This document shows, piece after piece, positions 26,442 through 35,013 of a DNA stretch of 64,000 nt. A program made the translations under genes and the position numbers. Position 1 is the stretch's first letter. Every line of letters begins with the position of its first letter. The notes beneath the pieces are model-generated. The model had not been told where the DNA came from. It did no database searches and saw only the letters and a list, made by a program, of their open reading frames with translations. Source of the DNA: JBBPYC01 sp965218765 (GTDB lineage Bacteria > Pseudomonadota > Gammaproteobacteria > Burkholderiales > Burkholderiaceae_C). The DNA lies in NCBI GenBank assembly GCA_965218765.1, contig CBDCLU010000002.1, positions 1,550,001 to 1,614,000 on the forward strand, read 5' to 3'.

Positions 26442-28025
26442 TCAGGCAGGACGGGAGAAAACGGATAGCAGCACGAGGCCTGCGGCGAACAGACCAACCA
26501 GTCCGCTGGATGCCACAACGAAGCGGCGCAGGTCCGCGCGCCGCCGGCGCAGCGTTGCATCGTTCATCACCTTGGTCACCACGCCCAGCAGCGGCAAGCC
26601 AAGCACGGTCCGCAGCGAGCGCGAGTCGTGGAATACAGGCCGCAGCTGGCTCGCTGCAAACGCGACGAACAAACCGGCGAGGATGCCAGCGATCAGGGCC
26701 AGCGGCAACAACAGCGTGCGGTTCGGTGCCACCGGGCCTGCTGAGACCTGTGGCGGATCGATCAACCGGAAGTCGGCCACGCCCGCCGACGATTCGAGGT
26801 CGCCGGAAAGCGAAGCCGCTTCCCGCCGCCCGACCAGATCGTCGTAGTTCTTCTTGTGGATCGCGTAGTCACGATTGAGCTGGGTGAATTCCGCTTCAAT
26901 CTGCGGGGTCGTCTTCATCTGCGAACGCGCCCGGTCATAGCGAGCCGAATACTCCGCCACGCGGGCCTGCAAGCCGGCGACCTGGATCTGGGCGGCTGCA
27001 AGCAGACGGGAAACTTCTTGATAAGCCAGGTTGTTCACGTTTGCGCCGCTGCCACCCGCGATCGAGGAGCCCATCGCAAGACGGCGCTGCTCGGAGACTT
27101 CGCGCTGCTTTTGCTGCTCCATCTCCTTCAAAAGCCGACGCGCGCCAACCACATCCGGATGCAGATCGGTGTAGCGCTGCAGCATGGCGTCGAGGTTGTG
27201 CTGCACGGAAGCGATTCGGGCATCCACTTCGGGCGTCGCCACCGCCAGCGCGGATTCCTGCAGAATGCCGCTGATCGAGCTGTTGGCAGCTTCCGCCTTC
27301 ATTTCCTGCAGCTGTTTGACCGCGGCATCGCGCGCATTCTCCGCTTCCGACATCTCGAGCCGGGCCTGCCCAAGCAGGCCGCTGAGCTCGGCCAGCCGGG
27401 ACACGCTGTCCTTGCCGTCGCCGCCCTGAAGTTCCAGGTTTCTGAGCTTGAAGTTTTTCAACCGCAATTCGGCTTCTTCCAGCTTGTTTTCATAGCCCTT
27501 GATCTGCTCATCGAGGAAGCGCTTGGCCACGGCTGAATCTTTGCGACTGTCACCCAGACTGGATTCCACGAAGATCGAGACGAGCGACTGAATTACGCGC
27601 TTGGCTTTGGCCGGCTCCGAATCCTGATAGGAAAGTGTGTAGAGGTTGTCGCGCGCAGAACTCTTGATCTGCAGCGTCTTGGTGAGCCGTTCGACCAGCG
27701 CAGCCTGCGAGTCCTTCGACTGGCTGCCCAGGTCGAGGTCGGCCATCCGGATCAGCTTTTCCACGTTCGGGCGGCTGATCAGGGTGCGGCTGAGCATGAC
27801 GACCTGCTGCTCGACGTTCGGCTGCACCGTCAGGCCGGCCATCAAGGGTTTCAAGATCGATTGCGTATCGACATAGATGCGCGCGCTGGCTTCGTAGCGG
27901 TCCGGAATCCGGAACACGATGGCCGCACCGATGATCGCGACGATCCACGCGATGAGCATGCCCAACCAACGGTGCTTCCAGACACCTTTGGCTATCGTGG
28001 TGACTTGACCGACCAATTCTTCCAT
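26442..28025 (-). CDS. Polysaccharide chain-length determinant (Wzz/GumC-like), XrtA system
   Basis: A 527-residue inner-membrane polysaccharide co-polymerase. It has an N-terminal membrane helix at about 18-39 (GMLIAWIVAIIGAAIVF), a long periplasmic region with coiled coil (about 170-400), a Wzz-type motif before the second helix (about 430-455) and a further hydrophobic segment at the C-terminus. Its XrtA-specific group is TIGR03007. It should set chain length together with the kinase-like protein encoded 16 bp downstream. Confidence 0.93.
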   Translation of the reverse strand: MEELVGQVTTIAKGVWKHRWLGMLIAWIVAIIGAAIVFRIPDRYEASARIYVDTQSILKPLMAGLTVQPNVEQQVVMLSRTLISRPNVEKLIRMADLDLGSQSKDSQAALVERLTKTLQIKSSARDNLYTLSYQDSEPAKAKRVIQSLVSIFVESSLGDSRKDSAVAKRFLDEQIKGYENKLEEAELRLKNFKLRNLELQGGDGKDSVSRLAELSGLLGQARLEMSEAENARDAAVKQLQEMKAEAANSSISGILQESALAVATPEVDARIASVQHNLDAMLQRYTDLHPDVVGARRLLKEMEQQKQREVSEQRRLAMGSSIAGGSGANVNNLAYQEVSRLLAAAQIQVAGLQARVAEYSARYDRARSQMKTTPQIEAEFTQLNRDYAIHKKNYDDLVGRREAASLSGDLESSAGVADFRLIDPPQVSAGPVAPNRTLLLPLALIAGILAGLFVAFAASQLRPVFHDSRSLRTVLGLPLLGVVTKVMNDATLRRRRADLRRFVVASSGLVGLFAAGLVLLSVFSRPA

Positions 28026-28111
28026 CGCGCTATGTACTCCAGTGCAGCGGCGGGCAGCCGACTCGGCGGTGTGAATACCGCATGCGATCTCGGCGCGCCA
28101 CTTGGGCCAAC

Positions 28112-28768
28112 TTAAAACCAGCTTTGCGGAATGATCAGCACATCCCCGGGGAGCATGTCCACATTGCGTGAAATGTCGCCGTTCTTGATCAGATCCCTGA
28201 GCCGCACCGAATACCGCTTGTTCCCCTCCGACGTGCGCAGGATCGTGGCGCCGTTGCCATCAGCGAAGTCGGTCAGCCCGCCCACCGCGATCATCACGTC
28301 AAGCAGGGTCATCTTTTGCTTGTACGGCAGGAACTGCGGCCGCGCCGCCTGCCCTACCACACGAATCTGTTCGCTGTATGGTCCGACGAAGCCCGTTGCC
28401 ACCACCGTCACTACAGGGTCGCGCACGTACTTGGCAAGCACTTTCTCGATGTCCCTCGCAATCTCGATCGTGCTTTTGCCCTGCACCACCAGTTCATCGA
28501 CCAGCGGTGTGGACAGCTTGCCGTCCGGACGCACCGGCACCGCCAATGACAGGTCAGGATTGCGCCAGACGATGATGTTCAACGTATCGCCAGGACCGAC
28601 GATGTAGTTGTAATCGGCCGATGCGGCGTACTCAGGCGCTGGCGGAATGCCAGGGCCGAACAGCGAACAGCCGCAAATGCCCAGGCTGGCGGCGACGACG
28701 AAGGCGGCACCTCCGAGTTGCTGCCAGCGCCAGCCGGCAGAAGAGAAGCTTGAAAAAAAGGTACTCAT
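28112..28768 (-). CDS. Polysaccharide export outer-membrane lipoprotein (Wza-like), XrtA system
   Basis: A 218-residue lipoprotein with a signal peptide ending GICGC (lipobox, Cys near residue 34), then a poly-export domain starting YIVGPGDTLNIIVW and SLBB-like repeats (VVGQAARPQFLPYKQKMTL). It is short compared with Wza, as usual for TIGR03027-type XrtA proteins. It is the first gene of the long EPS operon, 86 bp before the chain-length gene, so the operon promoter should be in the 330 bp upstream. Confidence 0.92.
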   Translation of the reverse strand: MSTFFSSFSSAGWRWQQLGGAAFVVAASLGICGCSLFGPGIPPAPEYAASADYNYIVGPGDTLNIIVWRNPDLSLAVPVRPDGKLSTPLVDELVVQGKSTIEIARDIEKVLAKYVRDPVVTVVATGFVGPYSEQIRVVGQAARPQFLPYKQKMTLLDVMIAVGGLTDFADGNGATILRTSEGNKRYSVRLRDLIKNGDISRNVDMLPGDVLIIPQSWF

Positions 28769-29100
28769 AATTGTATTATTTGTTACGGTAACTTACGATT
28801 TTGCTACTCTACCCTAAATAGTCGGTTCGATGGCAGATTAGAGAAAATTGATGGGCGCGCTACGTGCTATAAGCCACGGCAGACAGCCGTTTCCGATGCC
28901 TCCGATCATTGCCGATCCACCTGCTTAACCGTCCCCTTCCCGTCGACCACAGTCACTCCGTCGAACACGGTTGGTCGAATGGGATCGCGTCGAACAGGCC
29001 GCAACCATGGTGCCGTTGTGTTCTGTGCCCTCAAGTGTCGCCGACTTGTGCACTGTTTCTGCGTGACTGCTCGTGCTTGTATCTTTCGTCGAAACAATTG
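28769..29100. other. Divergent promoter region between EPS operon and phosphatase gene
   Basis: 332 bp without a credible gene. The 100 bp next to the export gene are AT-rich and contain a perfect 11-bp palindrome GTTACGGTAAC (28782-28792) close to the export gene start. I see no clear -35/-10 or -24/-12 element. The part next to the phosphatase is ordinary GC-rich sequence. Confidence 0.5.
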
Positions 29101-29604
29101 ATGCACAAAATCCTGCTGGTCTGCATGGCCAACCTATGCCGCTCCCAGTTGGCAGCATGCGCTTTTGAGGCGGTCATTAAAGCGCGCCGGCTTGAACACG
29201 CATTTGAGTTTGATTCAGCTGGCACCCATGCTCGGCGCCATGCCGGGCAACGCCCCGACCCACGTGCGGTTGAGACGGCCGCACGACGCGGCTATACCGG
29301 GCTCGCGAAGCGCCGTGCACGCTCTGTCACAGCGTCAGACTTTGAGCGCTTCGATCTGCTCGTCGCGATGGATCAGGATAATCTGGCGAGCCTCCGAAAA
29401 CTCTGTCCGCCCGAACTGCAAAGCAAATTGCATCTGTTACTTGATTTTGCCGAAGGCCTTGACATGGTTGACATTCCCGACCCGTATTTTGGCAGCATCG
29501 CTGGCTTCGAACGGGTGCTGGACCTCTGCGAAATAGGGGTCACGGGCTTGGTCAACCATTGCCTGCGTCCGCTAACTTCCGCTGATCTACCCGATCACAG
29601 TTGA
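29101..29604 (+). CDS. Low-molecular-weight protein tyrosine phosphatase-like
   Basis: A 167-residue protein with the phosphate-binding loop CMANLCRS (Cys8, Arg14 of C-X5-R) and the general-acid region DPYFG. It probably dephosphorylates the tyrosine-kinase-like EPS protein, as Wzb does for Wzc. The loop has Ala where most family members have Gly (C-x-G-N) and Gln after the Ser instead of Pro. It is divergent to the EPS operon and convergent with the epimerase gene. The open frame extends upstream to 28909, but the phosphatase fold begins at 29101. Confidence 0.9.
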   Translation: MHKILLVCMANLCRSQLAACAFEAVIKARRLEHAFEFDSAGTHARRHAGQRPDPRAVETAARRGYTGLAKRRARSVTASDFERFDLLVAMDQDNLASLRKLCPPELQSKLHLLLDFAEGLDMVDIPDPYFGSIAGFERVLDLCEIGVTGLVNHCLRPLTSADLPDHS

Positions 29605-29628
29605 GATGCGGCAGGGTACTGGCGACTT

Positions 29629-30624
29629 TCAGACCCGATAGTAGTCACGGTACCAAGCCGCAAAGCGACCGATTCCTTCGTCAATGGGAGTCGCCGGCAC
29701 GAACCCGATCCACTGCGAAAGGGCGTCCGTGTCCGCATAAGTCTCCGGCACGTCGCCGTCCTGCAGTGGTAACAGCCGCTTTTCAGCCGTCTGTCCAAGC
29801 TCCCGCTCCAGACAGGCAATGAAGTCAAGCAACCCGACCGGCTGGTTGTTGCCGATGTTGAACACGCGATAAGGCGCTTGTGAGCTCCCACCAGTGGCCG
29901 AATCGGCCTCAGCTGGCGGAGCCCGATCAAGCACCCGCACCACGCCTTCGACGATGTCCTCTACATAAGTGAAATCACGCCGCATGCGGCCGTAATTGAA
30001 CACGTCGATCGGCCGTCCTTCAAGAATCGCCTTGGTGAACAGGAACAACGCCATATCAGGCCGACCCCAAGGCCCATATACGGTGAAAAACCGCAGGCCG
30101 GTCGTAGGAAGCCCGTACAGATGGCTGTAGCTGTACGCCATCAACTCGTTTGCCTTCTTGGTCGCTGCATACAGGCTGACCGGGTGATCGACTGAATCGC
30201 TCTCGGCAAACGGCATCTTGGTATTGCCGCCATACACGCTCGAACTCGACGCATACACCAGGTGCCGCACCGCGCCGTGCCGGCATCCTTCTAGGATGTT
30301 GATGAAACCGAGCAGGTTCGCATCGACATAGGCATGCGGGTTCTTGAGCGAATAACGCACACCGGCCTGTGCGGCCAGATGGATCACCTTGTCAAAGCGC
30401 TGCCGTTCGAACAAATCCGCCGTGGCGATGCGATCAGCCACGTCCGCATGCACGAACTGAAACCGCTCGTGTGCCTGCAGCCGCTCAAGTCGCCGCTCCT
30501 TGAGCGACACGTCGTAGTAGTCGTTCAAGTTGTCCAGGCCGACCACGTCGTCGCCGCGCGCAAGCAGTCGCAGTGCCGTGGTCATCCCGATGAAGCCAGC
30601 CGCTCCGGTCACTAGCACTTTCAT
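29629..30624 (-). CDS. NAD-dependent epimerase, UDP-glucuronate 4-epimerase-like
   Basis: A 331-residue extended SDR protein. TGAAGFIGMTTALRLL near the N-terminus binds NAD, SSSVYGG and YAATKKANE carry the Ser and Tyr-X3-Lys catalytic residues, and DNLNDYYDVSLK is typical of UDP-GlcA 4-epimerases (LspL/CapI/WbpP-like). It would convert the Ugd product UDP-GlcA to UDP-GalA. The start is at 30624; the longer frame is not protein-like. Confidence 0.9.
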   Translation of the reverse strand: MKVLVTGAAGFIGMTTALRLLARGDDVVGLDNLNDYYDVSLKERRLERLQAHERFQFVHADVADRIATADLFERQRFDKVIHLAAQAGVRYSLKNPHAYVDANLLGFINILEGCRHGAVRHLVYASSSSVYGGNTKMPFAESDSVDHPVSLYAATKKANELMAYSYSHLYGLPTTGLRFFTVYGPWGRPDMALFLFTKAILEGRPIDVFNYGRMRRDFTYVEDIVEGVVRVLDRAPPAEADSATGGSSQAPYRVFNIGNNQPVGLLDFIACLERELGQTAEKRLLPLQDGDVPETYADTDALSQWIGFVPATPIDEGIGRFAAWYRDYYRV

Positions 30625-30840
30625 ATCGTCGGTGGCGCCTTCTGTCGATGATCTGTCGGACTCGAAAGCTGTGATGTTAGCGGGCGCAGTTGCCAGCCAC
30701 TGCATCAACCGCGCATTGCGCAAAAGCTGAAATCGGCAGTAGTTTGCAAAGCGCTGCCCGCAACGGGCTGCGCGCATCCGGGCTTGGCGCGATGCGGATC
30801 AACAATCCGGTCCACGCATGCCAACCGATTGCCAAGTCCG

Positions 30841-31227
30841 ATGATCGATCCCTCACCAACCGGTGCCACGCCTGTTAAAGAACAGCGACTCGACACGCGT
30901 TTCATGACCGTGCTGGCCGTGGATCTGGAAGGCAGCCGGGCGTGGACGCGCGACGTGAGTGCGACCGGCGTGTATTTTGAAACCAGTGACACGCGGCCGC
31001 TCGGTTCGCTCGTCAACTTTCTGCTTGAAGTGACAGTCTCCGGCGAGCGGATAAACCTGATCGGCGAAGGCGAAGTGGTTCGCGTGGACGCACAGCCAGA
31101 CGGCAAGTTCGGAATCGCGGCGCGCCTGCGTACCTCCTTTCTCGCAAGTGATGGTGACAGCGCTGGGCGCGGCAGCCGAACTGCGCGAAGCGGTGCGGGC
31201 GCCTTACCCGATGGCGGTTCGGACTAG
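30841..31227 (+). CDS. PilZ domain protein
   Basis: A 128-residue single-domain protein. The two c-di-GMP-binding motifs are visible: RxxxR as RLDTR (16-20) and [DN]xSxxG as DVSATG (38-43). The C-terminal 25 residues are Gly/Ser/Arg-rich and probably disordered. It is placed 216 bp from the epimerase start on the opposite strand and upstream of the IS630 remnant. It is likely a c-di-GMP effector for surface polymer or motility; the partner is unknown. Confidence 0.82.
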   Translation: MIDPSPTGATPVKEQRLDTRFMTVLAVDLEGSRAWTRDVSATGVYFETSDTRPLGSLVNFLLEVTVSGERINLIGEGEVVRVDAQPDGKFGIAARLRTSFLASDGDSAGRGSRTARSGAGALPDGGSD

Positions 31228-31517
31228 CAGCGCGTGGCGCTGACCATTGGGTCGAGCGTGTCGACTTTGTCACGAGGCGTGCCGCAGCGACTGCGTCAGT
31301 TGCTGCTTTGCGCGGTCGTCGCTTGATGATGGACCGCGATGGCCAGCAAATCGGCGGGTGTCATGGATGCGTCTGCGCAGGTCTGGTGCAGGCCGACGCT
31401 TCGATTTACTGACGGCCGGCAAGCAACGCAGAAATTCGGACAGCCAGAAACAGTGCGTGGCCCTACAAGTCGTTACTCAACGCTCCGACAAGCCCATCCC
31501 TTATGCAATATGAGCTC
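31228..31517. other. Gap between PilZ gene and IS630 remnant
   Basis: 290 bp in which I see no gene, terminator or clear repeat. Base composition resembles the neighbours. No terminal inverted repeat of the IS630 element is recognisable here. Confidence 0.4.
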
Positions 31518-31607
31518 ACTAGAATGAAAAACGCACCGCTTAGAAAGTTTTGGCATAGCGCGCTGCGCAAGGGATTCGCGAGCTTTCCCCGCTCGGCCCG
31601 CTTTTCA
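31518..31607 (+). repeat. 90-bp direct repeat, copy 1
   Basis: Identical over 90 bp to 32416-32505, beginning ACTAGAATGAAAAACGC and ending GGCCCGCTTTTCA. It contains an ATG at 31524 and 28 sense codons that run in frame into the transposase remnant. The ends show a weak inverted similarity (TGAAAAACG near the start, CGCTTTTCA at the end). Confidence 0.95.
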
Positions 31608-32420
31608 TCCGGGATGGCGCGGCTGGAGGCGCGCGTCTTGAACTACACGCTGCAGCGCAAGCCCAAAGACGGCTCGACGCACTGGAGCAGCAGGAAGCTG
31701 GCCGCTCAACTCGGCCTGCCCTTCATGACCGTGCAGCGCATCTGGAGGAAGCACGACGTGCGCCCGCACCTGCTTGAGCAGCACATGGTCTCCAACGATC
31801 CCGACTTCGAGGCCAAAGCGGCCGACGTGATCGCGCTGTACCTGAACCCGCCAACCCATGCTGCCGTGTTCTGCGTGGACGAGAAGACGGCCATTCAAGC
31901 GCTCGACAGAAAGGACCGCATGTTGCCGCTGTCGCCAGGGCGCGCCGAGTCGCACGGCTTCGAATACAAGAGAAACGGCACGCTCAGTCTGTTTGCGGCG
32001 CTCAACACCGCCACCGGCGAAGTGCTTGGCAAGACCGCTGCGCGTCACACCAGTGCCCAGTTCGTGGCCTTCCTCGCCGACGTGGTGAGCAGCCAAGCCG
32101 AGGGCAAGGAAATCCACGTCATCTGCGACAACGTGAGCAGCCACAAGACGCCTGCCGTGCAGGCCTTCTTGGCCGAGCATGCGAACGTGGCGATGCACTA
32201 CACGCCCACCTACTCGTCCTGGCTCAACCAGGTAGAGAACTGGTTTGCCCGCATCCAGCGCGACATCATCACGCGCGGCGTGTTCACGAGCGTCAGAGAC
32301 TTGGACAAAAAACTCATGCGCTACATCCGTCAGTACAACAAAGACCCGAAGCCGCTGCGGTGGAAGTACGATGACCCAAACCGTCGCATCCGGTGCAATT
32401 CCTCTGGTTCGATGGACTAG
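31524..32420 (+). pseudogene. IS630-family transposase, 5'-truncated
   Basis: The frame encodes a DDE transposase of the IS630 family from STHWSSRKLAAQLG onward. It contains VFCVDEKTAIQALDR (first Asp), HVICDNVSSHKTP (second Asp) and SSWLNQVENWFARIQ (Glu). The N-terminal helix-turn-helix of about 80-90 residues expected in full-length members is missing and replaced by 28 residues encoded by the 90-bp repeat. The stop codon TAG at 32418-32420 is the start of the second repeat copy. No terminal inverted repeats were found, so the element is probably immobile. Confidence 0.88.
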
Positions 32421-32505
32421 AATGAAAAACGCACCGCTTAGAAAGTTTTGGCATAGCGCGCTGCGCAAGGGATTCGCGAGCTTTCCCCGCTCGGCCCGCT
32501 TTTCA
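32416..32505 (+). repeat. 90-bp direct repeat, copy 2
   Basis: A perfect copy of 31518-31607. It supplies the transposase stop and then an ATG at 32422 whose frame is open through the repeat and into the acyltransferase/PilZ gene. Identity of both copies implies a recent duplication or recombination. Confidence 0.95.
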
Positions 32506-32553
32506 ATCTATCGCTCATTTGTTGATTGCGATCCTGCACCGGACCCACGCCTA

Positions 32554-33726
32554 ATGCTGAAGATTGCCGATACCAAAGAGGAACTGGAAGCCTGCTTCCG
32601 ACTGCTGCACGACGCGTACGTGACCAGCGGCTTTCAGAAGCCCGATCCGTCCGGCATGCGGGCCACCATCTATCACGCGCTGCCGACCACCACTACCCTT
32701 TGCGCCACCTATGACGGCGAAGTGGTGGGCACGATGTCGCTGATCCGCGAGAGCTCATTCGGCTTTCCGATGCAGTCGGTGTTCGATCTGTCTGCCGTGC
32801 GGGCCAAGGGCGGCAACATCGCTGAAGTGTCGGCACTGGCGGTGCACCCGCGCTATCGCAGCACCGGTGGCGCGATCCTGTTTCCGCTGATGAAGTTCAT
32901 GTATGAGTACTCGACCACGTTCTTCGACACCCGGCATCTGGTGATCGCGGTCAACCCGAACCGCATCGAGATGTATGAGTCGCTGCTGTTCTTCCAGCGG
33001 CTGACCGAGAAAAAAATAGACAACTACGACTTCGTGAATGGCGCGCCTGCGATCGGTGCTTCGCTCGACCTGTCTACCGCGCCGGAGATCTTCAAGCAGA
33101 TCTATGGCCGGCGCATGCAGAAGAAGAATCTGCATTCCTATTTCACCGAAATCACGCTGCCGAACATCGTGGTGCCGAATCGGCGCTACTTCACGACGAA
33201 CGATCCGGTCATGACGCCCGAACTGCTCGACTATTTCTTCAATCAGCAGACCCGCGTGTTCGAGAACCTCGATGACCGCCGCCGCGTGATGCTGCGCGCG
33301 ATCTACGACACGCCCGAATACGCGCAGGTGCTGCCCAAGGTCAGCGAGGTGGTCCAGACCGACCATCCGCTGCGCCAGCATCAGCGCTATGCGATCAAGT
33401 GCCCGGCCTCGATCCAGCTTGACGACGCGGAGCGTGCCCGTGCCATGCTCGTGATCGAGGCGTCCGAGCACGGTTTTCTCGCATCATCATCGGTCGCGGT
33501 GCCGCTGAACCGGTGGTTCGACGTGACGGTACAACTGGGCGACAACGAGCGTTCCCAGCTTCGTGCGATGGCGGTGCGTGAAAGCGTGAACGGCGTGAAC
33601 GGCTGGTATGCATTTCATCTGGAGCAGCCGGATGCCAGCTGGAGCAAGCTCGTGAACGCACTGCATGCCGGACAGACGCACGACGATCTGCAGCACGCGA
33701 GTCTTTTCACCCCGGTGCCGGCTTGA
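32554..33726 (+). CDS. N-acyl amino acid synthase-like (FeeM/GNAT) protein fused to PilZ domain
   Basis: 390 residues from the ATG at 32554. Residues 1-190 resemble the GNAT-fold N-acyl-amino-acid-synthase/autoinducer-synthase group: IADTKEELEACFRLLHDAYV at the start, then VSALAVHPRYRSTGGAILF. Residues about 270-375 look like a PilZ domain with RQHQR (274-278, RxxxR) and EASEHG (302-307, with Glu in place of the usual Asp/Asn). It may acylate an amino group under c-di-GMP control; that is inference. The frame is open 44 codons further upstream through the 90-bp repeat (ATG at 32422), so the native 5' end may have been lost or replaced. Confidence 0.78.
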   Translation: MLKIADTKEELEACFRLLHDAYVTSGFQKPDPSGMRATIYHALPTTTTLCATYDGEVVGTMSLIRESSFGFPMQSVFDLSAVRAKGGNIAEVSALAVHPRYRSTGGAILFPLMKFMYEYSTTFFDTRHLVIAVNPNRIEMYESLLFFQRLTEKKIDNYDFVNGAPAIGASLDLSTAPEIFKQIYGRRMQKKNLHSYFTEITLPNIVVPNRRYFTTNDPVMTPELLDYFFNQQTRVFENLDDRRRVMLRAIYDTPEYAQVLPKVSEVVQTDHPLRQHQRYAIKCPASIQLDDAERARAMLVIEASEHGFLASSSVAVPLNRWFDVTVQLGDNERSQLRAMAVRESVNGVNGWYAFHLEQPDASWSKLVNALHAGQTHDDLQHASLFTPVPA

Positions 33727-33745
33727 GAACAGCCGGCATTTTTTT
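33716..33745 (+). terminator. Rho-independent terminator after the acyltransferase/PilZ gene
   Basis: A perfect 8-bp stem, TGCCGGCT (33716-33723) and AGCCGGCA (33731-33738), with a 7-nt loop containing the stop codon, followed by seven T. Confidence 0.92.
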
Positions 33746-33773
33746 CGCCACTCCGCTGGCATGCGCGGCGCAG

Positions 33774-34337
33774 TCAGCTGCTGGCGGCGTCAACGCGTGT
33801 CGCTTTCACGCGGGCCTCTAGCCGCTCCAGCACCGGCGACGAGACGAACGAACTGACGTCGCCGCCGAGCTTGGCGATCTCGCGCACCAGCGTGCTGGAG
33901 ATATGCTGCACGGTATCGCCCGGCGGCAGGAACACCGTTTCGATGTCGGGCATGAGCTGTCGGTTCATGCCGGCCAGTTGGCTTTCATAGTCGTAATCGG
34001 TGCTGGAGCGCAAACCGCGCAGCATCACGCAGGCGCGCTGCGCGGCTGCAAATTCGACCACCAGCCCGGAAAACGGCAGCACCTCGACACCAGAAATCTT
34101 GCCGACGGTCTCTTGTGCCATTGCAATGCGCTCGTCCAGCTCGAACATGGCACGCTTGTGGTGGCCGGCCGCAACGCCCACGACGATCCGATCGAACAGC
34201 CGCGCCACGCGCCGCACCAGGTCTTCATGGCCGAGCGTGATCGGATCGAACGTGCCCGGATAGATCGCCGACACCGGCTGTTTGTTGTTGGCCGCCACCG
34301 CTGCTCCTGATGTTGCCGTATGCCCCGCCAGATGCAA
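33774..34337 (-). CDS. coaD: Phosphopantetheine adenylyltransferase
   Basis: Catalyses the penultimate step of coenzyme A synthesis (4'-phosphopantetheine + ATP to dephospho-CoA). It shows YPGTFDPITLGHEDLV, where the nucleotidyltransferase T/HxGH motif is TLGH, the conserved RGLRSSTDYDYE, and the ISSTLVRE ATP site. From the ATG at 34337 it has about 20 extra N-terminal residues. A GTG at 34274 would give 166 residues, the usual family length, so the true start may be there. Confidence 0.95.
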   Translation of the reverse strand: MHLAGHTATSGAAVAANNKQPVSAIYPGTFDPITLGHEDLVRRVARLFDRIVVGVAAGHHKRAMFELDERIAMAQETVGKISGVEVLPFSGLVVEFAAAQRACVMLRGLRSSTDYDYESQLAGMNRQLMPDIETVFLPPGDTVQHISSTLVREIAKLGGDVSSFVSSPVLERLEARVKATRVDAASS

Positions 34338-34365
34338 GGCGACGACGCGTGAACTCGGCTCGGGA

Positions 34366-35013
34366 TTATGCGGCGATCATGGGCGTGTTCGAGCAGCCGA
34401 GCAGCTGTGCATGCACGCTGCCCGCGTGCAAATACTTCAGCGGCGTCAGTCCGAGTGCATGCAGTCGCTCGGCCGGCCAGAGCGCCGCTGCTTCCAGATA
34501 GATGCGGCCGTGCGGCCCGATCGCATCGGCCGCCGCAGCCAGCGACGCGTCGTGCAACCTGGAATCAAACGGAGGATCGAGCAACACCAGATCGCAACTG
34601 CCGGCCAGCATGCCGCGCAATCCGGCGACGCCATCACCACGCTTGACCTTCAATGTGAGCGCATCCGGATCGAGCCGCCGACACAGCGCCTGCAATGACG
34701 CCACCAGCGTCGCGTCGCGCTCCCACAAGGTCACGCTCGCGGCACCACGCGAGCCGGCTTCCAGCCCCAGTGCGCCGCTGCCCGCGAATGCATCGCAGAC
34801 CGTCCAGCCGCTCAAGTCATGGCCGAGCCAGTCGAACAGCGTCTTGCGCACCCGGCTCGGCGTCGGCCGCAAACCAGGCCGATCCGGCACCGGCAACCGC
34901 GTGCGCTTCCACCTGCCGCCGATGATGCGCACCAGCCCATCCTGCGCCGCCAGCTCGCGGCGGGGCGGCCCGGCGCGCGGCGCCGCGGGAGCGCGCGCCG
35001 GCGCAGGCGTCAC
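34366..35013 (-). CDS. rsmD: 16S rRNA (guanine(966)-N2)-methyltransferase
   Basis: A 215-residue SAM-dependent methyltransferase. RIIGGRWKRTRLPV and RPTPSRVRKTLFDWL are the conserved RsmD N-terminal block, AFAGSGALGLEAGSRGA is the SAM-binding loop, and LLDPPFDS is the catalytic DPPF motif. The start overlaps the M16 peptidase stop (35010) by 4 nt. The neighbour order peptidase-rsmD-coaD is common in betaproteobacteria. Confidence 0.95.
   Translation of the reverse strand: MTPAPARAPAAPRAGPPRRELAAQDGLVRIIGGRWKRTRLPVPDRPGLRPTPSRVRKTLFDWLGHDLSGWTVCDAFAGSGALGLEAGSRGAASVTLWERDATLVASLQALCRRLDPDALTLKVKRGDGVAGLRGMLAGSCDLVLLDPPFDSRLHDASLAAAADAIGPHGRIYLEAAALWPAERLHALGLTPLKYLHAGSVHAQLLGCSNTPMIAA

Noticed and set aside
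31605..32468. Minus-strand frame of 287 codons over the IS630 remnant
   Set aside because: Antisense of the recognised DDE transposase; no motif of its own.
31518..32505. The 90-bp repeats as ordinary IS630 ends or target duplication
   Set aside because: IS630 duplicates only TA and has inverted, not direct, terminal repeats.
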